A stretch of 64,000 bases of DNA from Pseudomonadota bacterium (GTDB taxonomy: Bacteria > Pseudomonadota > Alphaproteobacteria > Rhizobiales > Devosiaceae), in contig JAEWGT010000011.1 of the NCBI GenBank assembly GCA_023388175.1, positions 372,001 to 436,000 of the forward strand. Direction: 5' to 3'. The notes under the pieces were generated by a model, which was not told the DNA's origin, made no database searches, and saw only the letters and a list, made by a program, of their open reading frames with translations. This document shows, piece by piece, positions 17,973 to 27,966 of this stretch. The stretch's first letter is position 1. Each line of letters starts with the position of its first letter. The translations under genes were made by a program, and so were the position numbers.

Positions 17973-18590
17973 TTACTTGGCGCTGGCTTCCTCGAACATG
18001 TGCTCGACATGCTCCCAGTTCACCAGGTTGTCGAACCAGGCTTCGAGATATTTCGGGCGGGCATTGCGGTAGTCGATGTAATAGGAGTGTTCCCACACGT
18101 CGACGCCCAGCAGCGGGTGACCGCCATGGACCAGCGGCGATTCACCATTCGCGGTCTTGGTGACTTCGAGCTTGCCGGTTTTGGCGTTCAGCGACAGCCA
18201 GGCCCAGCCGGAACCGAACTGGGTCGTGCCGGCATTGATGAAGTCGGCGCGGAACTTGTCGAAGCCGCCCAGATCTTCGTCAACCTTGGCCGCCAGCTTG
18301 CCCGGCAGCGACTTTCCGCCGCCATTTGGCTTCATCCAGTTCCAGAAATGGACGTGGTTGTAGTGCTGGCCGGCATTGTTGAAGAGGCCCGCATTCTTGC
18401 CGAAGCTTTCCTTGACGATGTCTTCGAGCGGCAGGATTTCCAGCCCCGAACCTTCCAGCAGCTTTTCGCCATTGGTGACATAGGCCTGATGGTGCTTGTC
18501 GTGGTGAAACTCGAGCGTTTCCTTGGACATGTAGGGGCCCAGCGCATCATAAGCGTAGGGCAATTCGGGCAGGGTGAACTTGGTGGTCAT
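17973..18590 (-). CDS. sodB: Superoxide dismutase, Fe/Mn type
   Basis: 205 aa, cytoplasmic; dismutes superoxide to peroxide and oxygen. The metal ligands are seen in ETLEFHHDKHHQAYV, NHVHFWNWM and DVWEHSYYIDYRNARPKYLEAW. The start ATG at 18590 follows GGAGGC; a frame extension to 18602 would add four residues across the ribosome-binding site. Metal preference cannot be set from sequence here. Monocistronic by its terminator and divergent spacing. Confidence 0.96.
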   Translation of the reverse strand: MTTKFTLPELPYAYDALGPYMSKETLEFHHDKHHQAYVTNGEKLLEGSGLEILPLEDIVKESFGKNAGLFNNAGQHYNHVHFWNWMKPNGGGKSLPGKLAAKVDEDLGGFDKFRADFINAGTTQFGSGWAWLSLNAKTGKLEVTKTANGESPLVHGGHPLLGVDVWEHSYYIDYRNARPKYLEAWFDNLVNWEHVEHMFEEASAK

Positions 18591-18689
18591 TGTAGCCTCC
18601 ATTTGGATTGTGGTTTGACGCTGGAAGAACCGGCTATTCGGGTGGGTTTATAGGCCCATGCGCATGGCGCAACAATGTCGCGGAAAGAA

Positions 18690-20771
18690 CTAAGCGTCCA
18701 ATCCTGCTGACTTTATCGCAAAAGCATAGCACTGGGCGGTCTCCTTGAGACGGTCGAAGCGACCCGACGCGCCGCCATGGCCAGCGCTCATATTGGTCTT
18801 GAGGTATAATGGCGCGTCCCCGCTCTTGGTTGCCCTGAGCCTGGCCACCCATTTCGCCGGTTCCCAATAGGTGACGCGCGGATCGGTGAGGCCGGCCAGC
18901 GCGAAGATCGGCGGATAGGCCTGGGCACTGACCGCCTCATAGGGCGCATAGGCGGCGATTCGGTTGTAATCCTCGCTCGAGGTGATCGGATTGCCCCATT
19001 CGGGCCATTCCGGCGGCGTCAGCGGCAGCGTGTCGTCCAGCATGGTGTTGAGCACATCCACGAACGGCACCTGCGCAATCACGCCGCCCCACAGGTCCGG
19101 CCGCATATTGGCGATGGCCCCCATCAGCATGCCGCCGGCGGAGCCACCCTGCGCGACAATCTTGCCCTTTTGCGTGTAGCCCTCGGCAATCAGCATTTCG
19201 GCTGCGGCAATGAAATCGGTGAACGTATTGGTCTTGTGCTCGCGCCGCCCGTTTTTATACCACCGATAGCCCTTCTCCATGCCCCCGCGAATATGGGCGA
19301 TGGCATAGACGAAGCCGCGATCGACCAGCGAGAGCACCGATACCGAGAACGAAGCCGGCATGGACATGCCATAGGCGCCATAGCCGTAGAGCAGGGTGGG
19401 GTTCGATCCGTCGAGCTGTGTGCCCTTGCGATAAAGCAGGGTGACGGGAACCTGCTCCCCGTCCGGGGCGGTCGCAAACAGCCGCCTCGTCTCGTAACTG
19501 GCCGGATCATGCCCGGAGGGCACTTCCTGCGTCTTGAGCAGGGTGCGCTTGCCGGTTTCGAGATCGACATCGAAGACCTGGCTTGGCGTGGTGGGCGAGG
19601 AATAGGACAGCCGGAAAACCGAAGTATCGAATTCGTAGCCGGTGGACATGCCCAGCGAATAGGCTTCCTCGGCGAAACGCACGATCTCTTCCTTGTTGGT
19701 CCTCAGGTCGCGGGCAACGATGCGCGGCAGGCCATCCTCGCGCTCAAGCCGCAGCAGATGGTTCTTGAGCAACGACACATCGAGCACCAGCACGCCTTCC
19801 CGATGCGGCACGAGATCGACCCAGTTCTCGGCAGCGGGGTTATCGGCGGAAACGGTGACGATCTTGTAGTCTTCGGCCCCATCCGCATTGGTGCGGATGT
19901 AAAGAGTGCCATCGCGCTCATCGACTTCATATTCGCGGTCGGTGACGCGCGGGGCGACCAGACGCGGCTCGCCCCCCTTGTCGGCATCGATCAGCCAGAC
20001 TTCCGATGTCTGGTGATCATGCGCATCGATGATGATGAACCGGTCCGATAGCGTCTTGCCGACGCCGACAAAGAAACCGGGATCGCTTTCCTCATAGATG
20101 ACCGGATCGGCCGATTGAGCCGTGCCCAGATCGTGCCGGCGGATTCGGAAGGGCCGGTGATTGTCGTCATATTCGGTATAATAGATCGAGGCGCTGTCAT
20201 TGGACCAGACATAGGACCCGGCGGTCTGCCGGATCGCCTCGTCGCTGTCCTTGCCGGTGGCCAGATCGCGCAGCACGATGTCGTAATATTCCGAGCCCGC
20301 GCGGTCGGCAGCCCAGGCGAGCGTCTGGTGCGACGGGTCATGGCTGGCGCCTGCAAATCCGAAATAGCTCTCGCCGGCTTCCAAATTGCAATCGAGCAGC
20401 ACCTGTTCGTCACCGCCCGCGCGCGGCGTGCGGACGATCTGCGGATATTGCTTGCCCTCCAGCATGCGAGAATTATAGGCCCACGGCCCATCGGGCGAAG
20501 GCACGCCGCTGTCGTCTTCTTTGATGCGGCCGCGGATTTCCTTGTAGATCTGGTCCTGCAAGGAACTGGTCGGTGCGCCGAATTCGGCCTCGTAATAGTC
20601 GTTCTCAGCGTCGAGATAGGCGCGGATTTCCGGGTCGAGCGTATCGGGCTTCTGCATGACCTCCTGCCAGTTGTCGGCTCGCAGCCAGGCATAGGGGTCG
20701 TCGCGGACGATGTTGTGATGCGTGTAGGAATGGGCAATGCGCTTGGCGACGGGAGGCTTGGCCTGGGTCAT
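18690..20771 (-). CDS. ptrB: Oligopeptidase B-like serine peptidase (S9A)
   Basis: 693 aa from ATG 20771; no signal peptide, so cytoplasmic. The N-terminal beta-propeller (residues about 70-400) is followed by the alpha/beta-hydrolase domain. The catalytic serine is in AQGGSAGGMLMG, the acid in LAGLTDPRVTYWEP, the histidine in NMSAGHGGASGRF. Oligopeptidase B cleaves after basic residues in small peptides. The frame extends to 20882 but that region lacks family similarity. Confidence 0.93.
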   Translation of the reverse strand: MTQAKPPVAKRIAHSYTHHNIVRDDPYAWLRADNWQEVMQKPDTLDPEIRAYLDAENDYYEAEFGAPTSSLQDQIYKEIRGRIKEDDSGVPSPDGPWAYNSRMLEGKQYPQIVRTPRAGGDEQVLLDCNLEAGESYFGFAGASHDPSHQTLAWAADRAGSEYYDIVLRDLATGKDSDEAIRQTAGSYVWSNDSASIYYTEYDDNHRPFRIRRHDLGTAQSADPVIYEESDPGFFVGVGKTLSDRFIIIDAHDHQTSEVWLIDADKGGEPRLVAPRVTDREYEVDERDGTLYIRTNADGAEDYKIVTVSADNPAAENWVDLVPHREGVLVLDVSLLKNHLLRLEREDGLPRIVARDLRTNKEEIVRFAEEAYSLGMSTGYEFDTSVFRLSYSSPTTPSQVFDVDLETGKRTLLKTQEVPSGHDPASYETRRLFATAPDGEQVPVTLLYRKGTQLDGSNPTLLYGYGAYGMSMPASFSVSVLSLVDRGFVYAIAHIRGGMEKGYRWYKNGRREHKTNTFTDFIAAAEMLIAEGYTQKGKIVAQGGSAGGMLMGAIANMRPDLWGGVIAQVPFVDVLNTMLDDTLPLTPPEWPEWGNPITSSEDYNRIAAYAPYEAVSAQAYPPIFALAGLTDPRVTYWEPAKWVARLRATKSGDAPLYLKTNMSAGHGGASGRFDRLKETAQCYAFAIKSAGLDA

Positions 20772-20964
20772 GTTCTCTCCGCAGGATGGGCGCGGAGGCA
20801 CCGCGCGAGAAGGCTGAGAAGGGACATAGGCTGCGCCGGGCCGTATTGCCAGTGTCGGTTTTAGTTGAAAACCCCTACACAATTGGACGAAGACGCTTTG
20901 ATTTGGCTTGTCGCGTCTTCGCCAATTTGATTAGTCGGCTCATCAAATCAGTTAAATCTCAAAA

Positions 20965-23391
20965 GTGGTGAAAGGATTGGCAGGTTTGGGGCCGTCCTCT
21001 GAAGCTGGCATCGCCTTCGTCGCACTTGCACCGTTTATCGCGGCGATATTGTCGCCGTTCCTGCATCGTGTGACCGGCCGTTTTACCGGACTTGTTCTTG
21101 CAATCGTTCCGGCGTCAATCTTCACCTTCCTGCTTGGCTTTTCCCAGCCAGTCATAGCGGGCGGTGCCGTTCGCTCGTCCATTGAATGGATTGCTGCCTA
21201 TGGCATCAATTTCAGCTTCTTCATCGACGGGCTGAGCCTCGTCTTCGCGCTGACCATTTCGGGTATCGGGACACTGATCCTGATCTATGCCGGCGCCTAT
21301 CTGGCCGGCCATCCGCATCTGGGACGCTTTCTCGGCTTCATGCTCGCCTTCATGGGCGCCATGCTTGGCCTGGTTCTGGCCGATAGCCTGCTCGTCGTTT
21401 TCATCTTCTGGGAGCTGACCTCGGTCACCTCTTTCCTGCTCATCGGCTTCGACCATTCCCGGCAGGCAGCAAGGCGCGCGGCAATCCAGGCCCTGGTGAT
21501 CACCAATATCGGTGGCATGGGCCTGCTGGCCGGCGGCATCCTCGTCTATCTGCTCAGCGGCAGCTGGGAGATGAGCGCGCTGCGCGGCATGGGCGACCTG
21601 CTGCGCGATTCTGCGCTTTATGGCGCGCTGCTCTTCTGCTTCATCCTTGCTGCCTTTACCAAGTCGGCCCAGTTCCCGCTGCATTTCTGGTTGCCCAACG
21701 CCATGGAAGCGCCGACGCCGGTCTCCGCCTTTCTGCATTCGGCGACCATGGTGCAGGCCGGCGTTTATCTGCTGGCGCGGATGACGCCCGTGCTGGGCGG
21801 CACGGAAATCTGGACCGGCCTGCTGGTGAGTTTTGGCGGCGTCACGCTGATTTGGGGCGCGCTGGGCGCTCTCAAGCAGACCGATCTCAAGCAGATGCTG
21901 GCGCAGACTACCATCGCCTCGCTGGGTCTGCTGGTTCTGCTGATCGGGCTGGGCAGCAAAGTGGCCATCTCCGCCATGGTGCTTTATTTTCTGGCTCATG
22001 CCTTCTACAAGGCTGCTCTGTTCATGGTGGCCGGCGCGGTCGATCACGAGACCGGAACGCGCGACATCACCAGCCTTGGCGGCTTGGCCGACAAAATGCC
22101 GATGACATTCATTGCTGCCGCCATGGCCGCATTGTCGATGATCGGCCTGCCGCTGACGATTGGCTATTTCGCCAAGGAAGAAATGTATCTGGGCCTGCTG
22201 CATGCCGACTGGCAGAGCCTGCTCGTTCTGATCGTGCTGGTCTTGGGCAATGCCATGCTGGCCGCTATTGCGCTGATCGTGATGATCAGGCCTTTCCTCG
22301 GTGAATCCGTGCCGACGCCGAAAAGCCCGCACGAGGCGCCCATTTCCATGCTGGCCGGGCCGGTTCTGCTGGGTGCCGTTGCCATCGTCGCCGGTCTGCT
22401 GCCCGACTGGCTGGGGCATGATGTTCTGGTGCCCGCTGCCTCCGCCATTGCCGGCGTGCCGGTGGAAAGCCACCTGACGCTGGCACTCGATCTGACCAGC
22501 CTGTTGCTCTGGCTCTCCGCGCTGACCTGGGCGCTGGGCATAGTCATCTATCGGCAGGCGAACACGATCCGCACGCTGCTGCGTCGCTTCGACAATGGTC
22601 TGGGCTGGACCGCCGATACAGTCTTTGACGCCTGCATGTTCGGCGTGATCCGCTTCTCGGGGGCCGTCACCCGCGCGCTGCATCACGGCAGGCTGGAATG
22701 GTATCTCGTGACCGTCTTTGCCGTCCTGGCCATCGCCCTGTTCTGGCCAATGCTGGCCTGGGGTGGTCTCGACTGGATCGCGCCCAATGCCGATCTGGGC
22801 AACTGGTCGGCCCGGCTCGCTTTGCCTCAGATACAGCCCTACGAATGGGGTGTCGTCGTTTTGGCCATTGCCGGGCTGCTCGCCGTGCTGATGGCGCCGA
22901 CCCGGTTGCTGGCCATTCTCGCCATGGGCGTGCAGGGCGCTGCAGTCGCCCTGATCTTCCTGCTCTTCGGCGCGCCCGATCTGGCCTTTACCCAGCTCAT
23001 GGTCGAGGTGCTGTCCGTCGTCATCCTCACCTTCGTCATGACGCGGCTGCGGCTGGATGATCGTGATCCGCGTCCGTTCGAGGATTGGGCACGCGATGGC
23101 ACATTGGCCATTGCCTGCGGGGCAGGGGTGAGCCTCCTGCTCATGCTGGTGTTGAATGGCACACTGGACACCCGCCTGTCCGACCTGTTCACCGCAACCA
23201 GCGTGCCGATCGCCCACGGCCACAACATCGTCAACGTCATTCTTGTCGACTATCGCGGCTTCGATACGCTGGGTGAAATCTCGGTGGTCATGGGCGCCGG
23301 CATCGCCATCCTTGCGCTGTTGCGGCACCGCAAGAAACCCCTGGCCGAAAAGCCTGCGCCAAGACGCCGGGCCAGGAAGGCTGCGCCATGA
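20965..23391 (+). CDS. mrpA: Na+/H+ antiporter subunit A
   Basis: Large subunit of the Mrp cation/proton antiporter, 808 aa with more than 20 membrane helices. The complex-I-like core is clear: KSAQFPLHFWLPNAMEAPTPVSAFLHSATMVQ has the conserved lysine and proton-path residues. The C-terminal part (VQGAAVALIFLLFGAPDLAFTQLMVE) is the MrpA-specific extension related to MbhD/E. It starts at GTG 20965 or 20968 with a poor ribosome site. It overlaps mrpB by 4 bases and heads a seven-gene operon. Confidence 0.95.
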   Translation: MVKGLAGLGPSSEAGIAFVALAPFIAAILSPFLHRVTGRFTGLVLAIVPASIFTFLLGFSQPVIAGGAVRSSIEWIAAYGINFSFFIDGLSLVFALTISGIGTLILIYAGAYLAGHPHLGRFLGFMLAFMGAMLGLVLADSLLVVFIFWELTSVTSFLLIGFDHSRQAARRAAIQALVITNIGGMGLLAGGILVYLLSGSWEMSALRGMGDLLRDSALYGALLFCFILAAFTKSAQFPLHFWLPNAMEAPTPVSAFLHSATMVQAGVYLLARMTPVLGGTEIWTGLLVSFGGVTLIWGALGALKQTDLKQMLAQTTIASLGLLVLLIGLGSKVAISAMVLYFLAHAFYKAALFMVAGAVDHETGTRDITSLGGLADKMPMTFIAAAMAALSMIGLPLTIGYFAKEEMYLGLLHADWQSLLVLIVLVLGNAMLAAIALIVMIRPFLGESVPTPKSPHEAPISMLAGPVLLGAVAIVAGLLPDWLGHDVLVPAASAIAGVPVESHLTLALDLTSLLLWLSALTWALGIVIYRQANTIRTLLRRFDNGLGWTADTVFDACMFGVIRFSGAVTRALHHGRLEWYLVTVFAVLAIALFWPMLAWGGLDWIAPNADLGNWSARLALPQIQPYEWGVVVLAIAGLLAVLMAPTRLLAILAMGVQGAAVALIFLLFGAPDLAFTQLMVEVLSVVILTFVMTRLRLDDRDPRPFEDWARDGTLAIACGAGVSLLLMLVLNGTLDTRLSDLFTATSVPIAHGHNIVNVILVDYRGFDTLGEISVVMGAGIAILALLRHRKKPLAEKPAPRRRARKAAP

Positions 23392-23813
23392 ACACGGTGA
23401 TTTTCCGCACTCTTGCCCCGATGATCGTGGCGATCATGCTGGTCTTTTCTGTCTATGTCTGTCTGCGCGGACATAATGAGCCGGGCGGCGGATTCATCGG
23501 CGGGCTGATCGCAGCAGCATCCATGGGCGTATTCGCCATGGCGTCCGGCGTGGCCGAGGTTCGCAGGGCACTGCGCGTCGATCCCATGGCTATCGCCGGC
23601 TTCGGCGTCCTCATGGCGGCTGCTTCGGGCCTCATGAGCCTCTTCATCGATGCGCCCTTCATGACCTCCATCTGGCTCTATCTCAAGCTTGGGGAAACGT
23701 CGGTGCCGCTGTCCACGCCGCTTTTCTTCGACCTTGGCGTCTATTGCGTGGTGTTTGGCACGCTCTCCACCATTGCTCTGTCGCTGGAAGGCGACGGCGA
23801 GGAGAATCTCTAG
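23388..23813 (+). CDS. mrpB: Na+/H+ antiporter subunit B
   Basis: 141 aa, four membrane segments, with the family signature GHNEPGGGFIGGLIAAA near residue 28. Overlaps mrpA by ATGA. Separate A and B genes differ from some rhizobia, where the two are fused. Confidence 0.95.
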   Translation: MNTVIFRTLAPMIVAIMLVFSVYVCLRGHNEPGGGFIGGLIAAASMGVFAMASGVAEVRRALRVDPMAIAGFGVLMAAASGLMSLFIDAPFMTSIWLYLKLGETSVPLSTPLFFDLGVYCVVFGTLSTIALSLEGDGEENL

Positions 23814-24191
<378 letters not shown>

Positions 24192-24192
24192 T

Positions 24193-25785
24193 ATGGACTC
24201 GATCCTGCCTCAGGCCATGAGCGACGCGCTCACCGCACCAGCCGATTGGGTCATCGTATTGCCGGTCGTGCTGGCGATGATGGGTTCTGCCGGCTTGCTT
24301 ATGGTCCGGCGCAGCACGAAAGTGCCGCTTGTCGCCGCCGTTCTGGTGGTCAGTCTCATTATCGCCTGCGAAATTGCGCTGCTGCTCAAGGTGCTGGAGC
24401 AAGGCCCGGTCAGCATGACCATGGGCAACTGGCTGCCGCCATTCGGCATCAGCCTGACCGCTGACATTTTCGGCGCGAGTTTTGCTTTGGCGGCGTCCCT
24501 GGTGACGCTGTTTATTCTGATCTACGCGGAAATCGACCGCGCCGGCGCTGACGGGAGGGACGCGTTTCACGCGACCGTCCTGTTGCTGCTGGCCGGGGTG
24601 ACCGGGGCCTTTCTCACGGGCGACCTGTTCAACCTCTATGTCTGGTTCGAGGTGACCCTCATCGCCTCATTCGGGCTGATCGTGCAGGGGGGCAGGCCCG
24701 TCCAGCTCGATGGTGCAGTGAAATATGGCTTCCTCAATTTTCTCGCCACTTCCCTGTTCCTGCTCGCGCTCGGCCTGACCTATGGCCTGCTGGGCACGCT
24801 GAACATGGCCGACATCATGGGCGTTGCGCCCCTGGCCAATCCGGCTGCCATGACTGGCATCGCGGCGCTGCTGCTACTCGCCTTCGGCATGAAGGCGGCA
24901 GCTTTCCCCCTCAATGCCTGGCTGCCGGCCGCCTATCACACGCCGCCCGCCGCCATTTCTGCTCTGTTCGCCGCCCTGCTCACCAAGGTCGGTGCCTATG
25001 CGCTGCTGCGTGCGCTGGTTGCGGTTCTGCCGGGCAGCCGCGACCTGCTGGAGCCGGTACTGGCCTTCCTCGCCATTGCCACCCTGCTGATCGCGCCGCT
25101 CGGGGCCATCGCCGAAACCAATCTGCGCCGCGCCATTGGGTTCATCGTCATTGGTGGCATCGGCGCGGTGATGGTGGGGATTGCCGCGCCGTCGGAACTG
25201 GGCATTGCCGGGTCGGGCCTTTACATCCTCCATGCCATTTTCACCATGGCAGCGCTCTATATGGTCGCCGGGCTCATCGAGAAGCGGACAGGTGAACTCG
25301 ACACGCGCCAGATGGGCGGGCTCTATGCAGCGAGCGCTCCGCTGTCCATTCTGTTCATCATCGGGGTCCTGGCCTCCGCCGGCGTGCCCCCCTTCCTCGG
25401 TTTCTGGCCCAAGCTGCTCCTGCTCGAAGCCGCATTTTCGCAAGGTCTGACCGGCCCGCAAACCAGCTGGATTGGCACCCCGCTCGCCCTCGCTTTGCTG
25501 GCCAATGCCGTCCTCACCTTGATCGCCGGAACCCGCCTCTGGGCTCATGTTTTCTGGCGCTCGGGCCCCGAAAATGCGCCGTCTGAGCATACGCGTATCC
25601 CATTGGTTGCACTGGATAAAAGAGGCTCGCAGGGGCTTGCTGCTGCAGCCCTGCTGACCGGCGGGATTGTGCTTGCCGGCCTCTGGCCCGGTCCACTGCT
25701 TGAAGGTGCCCGCGCCGGCGCGGCGGACATCGCCAATCCTGCCCGCTACATAGCGGCCACCGGCCTGGCGGAGGACGCACGATGA
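24193..25785 (+). CDS. mrpD: Na+/H+ antiporter subunit D
   Basis: 530 aa, second complex-I-like proton-channel subunit. GDLFNLYVWFEVTLIASFGLI carries the conserved glutamate, and AAFPLNAWLPAAYHTPP and ALLTKVGAYALLR carry the conserved lysines. Starts one base after the mrpC stop and overlaps mrpE by 4 bases. Confidence 0.95.
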   Translation: MDSILPQAMSDALTAPADWVIVLPVVLAMMGSAGLLMVRRSTKVPLVAAVLVVSLIIACEIALLLKVLEQGPVSMTMGNWLPPFGISLTADIFGASFALAASLVTLFILIYAEIDRAGADGRDAFHATVLLLLAGVTGAFLTGDLFNLYVWFEVTLIASFGLIVQGGRPVQLDGAVKYGFLNFLATSLFLLALGLTYGLLGTLNMADIMGVAPLANPAAMTGIAALLLLAFGMKAAAFPLNAWLPAAYHTPPAAISALFAALLTKVGAYALLRALVAVLPGSRDLLEPVLAFLAIATLLIAPLGAIAETNLRRAIGFIVIGGIGAVMVGIAAPSELGIAGSGLYILHAIFTMAALYMVAGLIEKRTGELDTRQMGGLYAASAPLSILFIIGVLASAGVPPFLGFWPKLLLLEAAFSQGLTGPQTSWIGTPLALALLANAVLTLIAGTRLWAHVFWRSGPENAPSEHTRIPLVALDKRGSQGLAAAALLTGGIVLAGLWPGPLLEGARAGAADIANPARYIAATGLAEDAR

Positions 25786-26261
25786 ACGCCGCTTTCCTCG
25801 TTGTCATACTCGCCCTGCTCTGGGCCGGAATCACCGGCTCCTCCTCCGGGCTCAACCTGCTGCTTGGCGGAATTGTTGGGGGCGTTGCGGTCCTGTTGCT
25901 GCGCAGTTCGGTCAATGGATCTGGCCATTTGCGAAGAGCAGGCATCGTCTTGTCGCTGCTGGGTCTGTTCATCTACGAGTTGATGGCCAGCGCGATTCGC
26001 GTGGCGGTCATCGTGCTCCGCCCCGACATGAACAAGGTCATCCGGCCCGCTATTGTCGCCGTGCCCTTGAGCATTACGTCGGACGTAGAAATCACGCTGT
26101 TGGCGAGTCTCATCACCCTGACGCCGGGCACGCTCAGCCTGGACGTGTCGCCCGACAGGTCGCATCTTTACGTGCATACGCTGACCTTCGACACGAGGGA
26201 GGCCATGGTCGCCGACATCAAGAACGGTTTCGAGAAGAAGGTTCAGGAGATTTTCCGATGA
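25782..26261 (+). CDS. mrpE: Na+/H+ antiporter subunit E
   Basis: 159 aa with N-terminal membrane helices and a cytoplasmic C-terminal half. SDVEITLLASLITLTPGTLSLD is the MrpE signature. Overlaps mrpD and mrpF by 4 bases each. Confidence 0.94.
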   Translation: MNAAFLVVILALLWAGITGSSSGLNLLLGGIVGGVAVLLLRSSVNGSGHLRRAGIVLSLLGLFIYELMASAIRVAVIVLRPDMNKVIRPAIVAVPLSITSDVEITLLASLITLTPGTLSLDVSPDRSHLYVHTLTFDTREAMVADIKNGFEKKVQEIFR

Positions 26262-26551
26262 GACCTGAACAGTTTATTGATCTGGCAAGTCTGGTTTCGC
26301 TGGTCGTTTTGACATTGGCCCTGTTGCTGGCCTTGGTGCGGATCGTGATTGGCCCTACACTTGCAGACCGCGTGCTGGCGCTGGACCTGCTGACAGTTGT
26401 AGCCATGGGATTTGTCGGGGCAATCGCTGTAAGAACCGGTCTGACCTTGTATCTCGATATTGCCATTGCACTGGCGCTTCTCGGTTTCCTCGCCACTATT
26501 GCCCTCGCGCGCTATATCCTGACGCGGGCACGACAGAGCAAGGGCATATGA
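26258..26551 (+). CDS. mrpF: Na+/H+ antiporter subunit F
   Basis: 97 aa, three membrane helices; VRIVIGPTLADRVLALDLLT is the family signature. Coupled by 4-base overlaps on both sides. Confidence 0.94.
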   Translation: MRPEQFIDLASLVSLVVLTLALLLALVRIVIGPTLADRVLALDLLTVVAMGFVGAIAVRTGLTLYLDIAIALALLGFLATIALARYILTRARQSKGI

Positions 26552-26907
26552 TGCTGAGTGCGCTCGCTCTTTATATCGGTGGCATGTTCTTGCTGGCGGG
26601 TTCGGCCTTCGCGCTGGTGGCGGCCATAGGCGTGCTGCGACTGCCCGATCTCTACACGCGGATGCACGCGGCATCGAAAGCGGGTGCAGTTGGGGGCGGG
26701 CTGATTCTATTGGCTGTCGCGCTGGTAGGGCTGGATGTCGCAGTCGCCGTCCGGGCATTGATTGGTGTAGTCTTTCTGCTAGTGACGACGCCTCTGGCGG
26801 CACATCTGCTGGCGCGGGCAAGTTATCTTGCTGGTGACAGGCCTAGAAACCAAACTGTTGTCGATGACATTTCTGAAAACGAAGAACAAAATTCTGACAA
26901 TAAATAA
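26548..26907 (+). CDS. mrpG: Na+/H+ antiporter subunit G
   Basis: 119 aa. AAIGVLRLPDLYTRMHAASK and the membrane helices around it are typical of MrpG. It ends the operon. No clear intrinsic terminator was found in the 123 bases before mucR. Confidence 0.94.
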   Translation: MMLSALALYIGGMFLLAGSAFALVAAIGVLRLPDLYTRMHAASKAGAVGGGLILLAVALVGLDVAVAVRALIGVVFLLVTTPLAAHLLARASYLAGDRPRNQTVVDDISENEEQNSDNK

Positions 26908-27030
26908 AGTTCTCTTGTTTTGAGGCGGCCAGTATAGGCTTGCACCTGGCTAGGAAAATGCCATAGTAACTACAACGGCCGAGGCGACTCCCTGCTTCTG
27001 TCAATAAGAAAAATTTGGAAGGTTGAAAAA

Positions 27031-27453
27031 ATGAACGACGATACCGGCGCGTTCGCAAGTGGTGAATCCGATCTGGTTGAGCTCAGCACTGAGATCGTGT
27101 CTGCCTACGTCAGTCACAATGCTGTCAGCCCGGGCGACCTGCCGCGGCTGATCGCCGAAGTTCACCACGCCTTGCGCGGTCTGAAGAACGATGAAGCACC
27201 CGTGCAGGTTGAAGAGCTCAAGCCAGCAGTGCCCGTCCGCAAGTCCATTGCACCGGACTACATCATCTGTCTGGAAGACGGTAAGAAGTTCAAGTCGCTC
27301 AAGCGTCACCTGCGCACGCATTACAATCTCTCGCCGGAAGAATACCGCGAGAAGTGGGGTCTGCCGGCGGACTATCCGATGGTTGCGCCCAGCTATTCGG
27401 CAACGCGCTCCAAGCTGGCCAAGGACAATGGCCTCGGCCGCAAGGCCGGCTGA
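27031..27453 (+). CDS. mucR: MucR/Ros family zinc-finger transcriptional regulator
   Basis: 140-aa H-NS-like regulator of exopolysaccharide, motility and host-interaction genes in Rhizobiales. The zinc finger is CLED with Cys and Asp ligands, then KKFKSLKRHLRTH with two His (C-x2-D-x9-H-x3-H), followed by YNLSPEEYREKWGLP. GGAAGG precedes the ATG. The upstream gap is A/T-rich with T-A steps, the type of DNA MucR binds, so autoregulation is plausible. Followed by a terminator. Confidence 0.95.
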   Translation: MNDDTGAFASGESDLVELSTEIVSAYVSHNAVSPGDLPRLIAEVHHALRGLKNDEAPVQVEELKPAVPVRKSIAPDYIICLEDGKKFKSLKRHLRTHYNLSPEEYREKWGLPADYPMVAPSYSATRSKLAKDNGLGRKAG

Positions 27454-27484
27454 TTCCGCCTGCTGAAATCAGGCCTGACAAGCT

Positions 27485-27515
27485 GGCCGCCCTCCGGGGC
27501 GGCCTTTGCTTTTTG
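27485..27515 (+). terminator. Intrinsic terminator after mucR
   Basis: Stem GGCCGCC with GGCGGCC, then TTTGCTTTTTG. Confidence 0.85.
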
Positions 27516-27606
27516 CGCATAAGCACAATGGCTCGCGGACTTATCCCCGGGTGGGTAGTCTTCGCACAGAGTTAGGAATATAGTCCTATTCTGATCGGAG
27601 ATTTCC

Positions 27607-27966
27607 ATGGCTATTGGCTGCGCTTCCGCCTCTGAGTATCGGGATGCGGTTTTTCCTGCCGCGTCCCCTGCCGACCGGGTTGCAACCCTTGTCGCTCGTG
27701 ACAGGATGATACACAAGCCATTGTTATTCAATCGGTCCCGTTGCCAGGCCAACGCGGCTCGCGCCCGTCAGCTTGCCATGTACCTCACCCATGTCGTGCT
27801 TGGACAAAGCCTTACAGCGGTGGGTGCCGCTTTCGGGCGCGACAGGACAACAGTCTCATATGCCTGTGCGCTGATCGAAGACATGCGGGATGATCCGCGC
27901 TTTGACCAAGATGTCAGCCGCCTTGAAGCATTGCTGGAAAGTGGCGAGGATCAGGGCGGTGAGTGA
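27607..27966 (+). CDS. Stand-alone DnaA domain IV-like DNA-binding protein
   Basis: 119 aa. Residues about 45-100 match the C-terminal domain of DnaA: ARQLAMYLTHVVLGQSLTAVGAAFGRDRTTVSYAC. GRDRTTV corresponds to the DnaA-box-reading GRDHTTV loop. No ATPase domain is present. It may compete for DnaA boxes or act as a transcription factor; the target is unknown. Its stop overlaps the GTG of the DUF6456 gene by 8 bases. Confidence 0.85.
   Translation: MAIGCASASEYRDAVFPAASPADRVATLVARDRMIHKPLLFNRSRCQANAARARQLAMYLTHVVLGQSLTAVGAAFGRDRTTVSYACALIEDMRDDPRFDQDVSRLEALLESGEDQGGE

Noticed and set aside
21115..23328. 737-aa open frame on the minus strand
   Set aside because: Antisense to mrpA; Gln/His/Asp-rich shadow protein.
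26940..26968. Sigma-70-like promoter before mucR
   Set aside because: The -35 match (TTGCAC) is poor and the spacing ambiguous; not better than chance.
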